From Roseovarius albus (lineage in GTDB: Bacteria > Pseudomonadota > Alphaproteobacteria > Rhodobacterales > Rhodobacteraceae), in the NCBI RefSeq assembly GCF_900172335.1, contig NZ_FWFX01000003.1, forward strand, positions 124,001 to 188,000: 64,000 nt of DNA. Reading direction: 5' to 3'. The position numbers and the translations under genes were made by a program. The notes beneath the pieces were generated by a model. That model worked only from the letters and a program-made list of their open reading frames with translations, ran no database searches and was not told where the DNA came from. Below are positions 63,196 through 64,000 of this stretch, one piece after another. How positions within the stretch are numbered: position 1 is the stretch's first letter; the number at the start of each line of letters is the position of its first letter.

Positions 63196-63316
63196 ATCTC
63201 TGCCCACTCTGCAATTCGTTCAATTCACCGAGGCCCATCCGGCCAAGTGCTTCAATTCATTCATATGCTGCATTCTTCGCAAGAAAAAGTGCAATTCGGT
63301 CACCAAAAACTTACAT

Positions 63317-64000
63317 TCAACTCGCGCGTTTCACTTCGGTGACCACCTTGTCCAGCACAGAATCCATCAGTGCCGGATCCAAGGCCTCGGCCATCACACG
63401 GATCAGCGGCTCGGTCCCGGATTTGCGGATCAAAAGGCGCCCGTCACTACCCAGCGCCTTTTCACCATCAGCAATGGCCTGCTGAACCGCATCGGTATCC
63501 AACGGCGCCTGCCCCGCTTCATAGCGCACATTGATCAATTTCTGTGGTACAGGTTCAAACACCTGCGTCAGCTCGCTGGCCTTTTTGTCCTGCTCAACCA
63601 TGCACGCTAAAAACTGCAAAGCCGCGATCAACCCGTCTCCGGTGGTCGAATAATCGTTCATCACGATATGGCCGGATTGTTCACCACCAAGGTTGTAACC
63701 ACCCGCGCGCATCTCTTCGACGACATAGCGATCCCCAACAGAGGTTCGCTTAAGGTCAATCCCCTTAGCATTCAAATGCCGCTCCAATCCAAGGTTTGAC
63801 ATCACAGTGGCCACCAGCGTATCGCCAGACAGCCGCCCTTCTGCCGCCCAACGCGTCGCAATCAATCCCATGATTTGATCGCCATCGGCGACCTTGCCAT
63901 TCTCATCCACAATTACGATACGATCGGCATCTCCATCCAGACAAATCCCCAGATCCGCGCGCGATTCCAACACCTTCGCCGCTGCCGCTTCTGGATGGGT
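63317..64000 (-). CDS. glmM: Phosphoglucosamine mutase or related hexose mutase, 5' end beyond the window
   Basis: The frame is open through base 64000, giving the C-terminal 227 residues. It shows the Mg-binding loop [10 protein letters not shown], the sugar-binding segment [27 protein letters not shown] and the phosphate-binding loop [15 protein letters not shown], as in GlmM, which converts glucosamine-6-phosphate to glucosamine-1-phosphate. The catalytic serine region is outside. GGEQSGH is typical of GlmM; phosphomannomutases usually read GGExSGH with different flanks, so GlmM is favoured. Confidence 0.92.
   Translation of the reverse strand, partial: THPEAAAAKVLESRADLGICLDGDADRIVIVDENGKVADGDQIMGLIATRWAAEGRLSGDTLVATVMSNLGLERHLNAKGIDLKRTSVGDRYVVEEMRAGGYNLGGEQSGHIVMNDYSTTGDGLIAALQFLACMVEQDKKASELTQVFEPVPQKLINVRYEAGQAPLDTDAVQQAIADGEKALGSDGRLLIRKSGTEPLIRVMAEALDPALMDSVLDKVVTEVKRAS

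Overview
The window looks like a chromosomal segment of a marine alphaproteobacterium of the Rhodobacteraceae (Roseobacter group). The evidence is gene content and order: sdhC-sdhD-sdhA, mesaconyl-CoA hydratase and a CitE-like malyl-CoA thioesterase lie next to mdh-sucC-sucD-sucA-sucB-lpd. This is the arrangement I know from Rhodobacter and Ruegeria. A separate Mcl1-type L-malyl-CoA/beta-methylmalyl-CoA lyase lies further right. Together these genes indicate the ethylmalonyl-CoA route of acetyl-CoA assimilation in place of the glyoxylate shunt. No tRNA, rRNA, CRISPR array, transposase or phage integrase was seen.

Layout. 1-502 is the 3' part of a GT32-like glycosyltransferase. 515-6028 (minus) holds succinate dehydrogenase and ethylmalonyl-CoA pathway genes with two small companions. 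6288-19767 (plus) is the TCA block (mdh, a D-Ala-D-Ala ligase paralogue, sucC, a lipoprotein, sucD, a DUF805 gene, sucA, sucB, three small genes, lpd). 19846-25022 carries a Cds1/CysK-like PLP enzyme, a PNPOx-fold protein, plsC, ftsX-ftsE and a zinc-ribbon membrane protein. 25223-39590 is an accessory catabolic region: class V aminotransferase, dimethylglycine/sarcosine dehydrogenase-like protein, LysR, MmgE/PrpD, D-2-hydroxyacid dehydrogenase and MttB-family methyltransferase. These face a convergent set: Asp/Glu racemase-maleate isomerase family, HisC-like aminotransferase, HyuB and HyuA. rpsO (39931) is housekeeping. An M20 amidohydrolase/LysR divergent pair and mcl1 follow.

44070-49615 (plus) holds an old-yellow enzyme, an MFS transporter and a dgcN-dgcA-D-amino acid transaminase module for D-amino acid/D-glutamate use. 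After a MscS channel come two tandem minus-strand RTX genes (50674-56985): an M10-type metalloprotease and a propeller-RTX protein. Their C-terminal 1,284 bp are identical except for one silent base. A DUF2793 gene, the dTDP-rhamnose set rfbCBDA, manC and the 3' part of glmM close the window, pointing to surface polysaccharide synthesis.

Regulation visible in the sequence. Paired TGTGATCACA palindromes, two helical turns apart, sit upstream of both sdhC and sucC and suggest one TCA regulator. TTAA-N7-TTAAC boxes, matching the CtrA consensus, precede the ddl paralogue and the DUF2793/RTX divergent promoter. A 15-bp palindrome precedes lpd and a TTGCGTAA/TTACGCAA inverted repeat precedes mcl1. 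Several intrinsic terminators are clear. Functions are assigned from recognised motifs and family knowledge; no database search was run.
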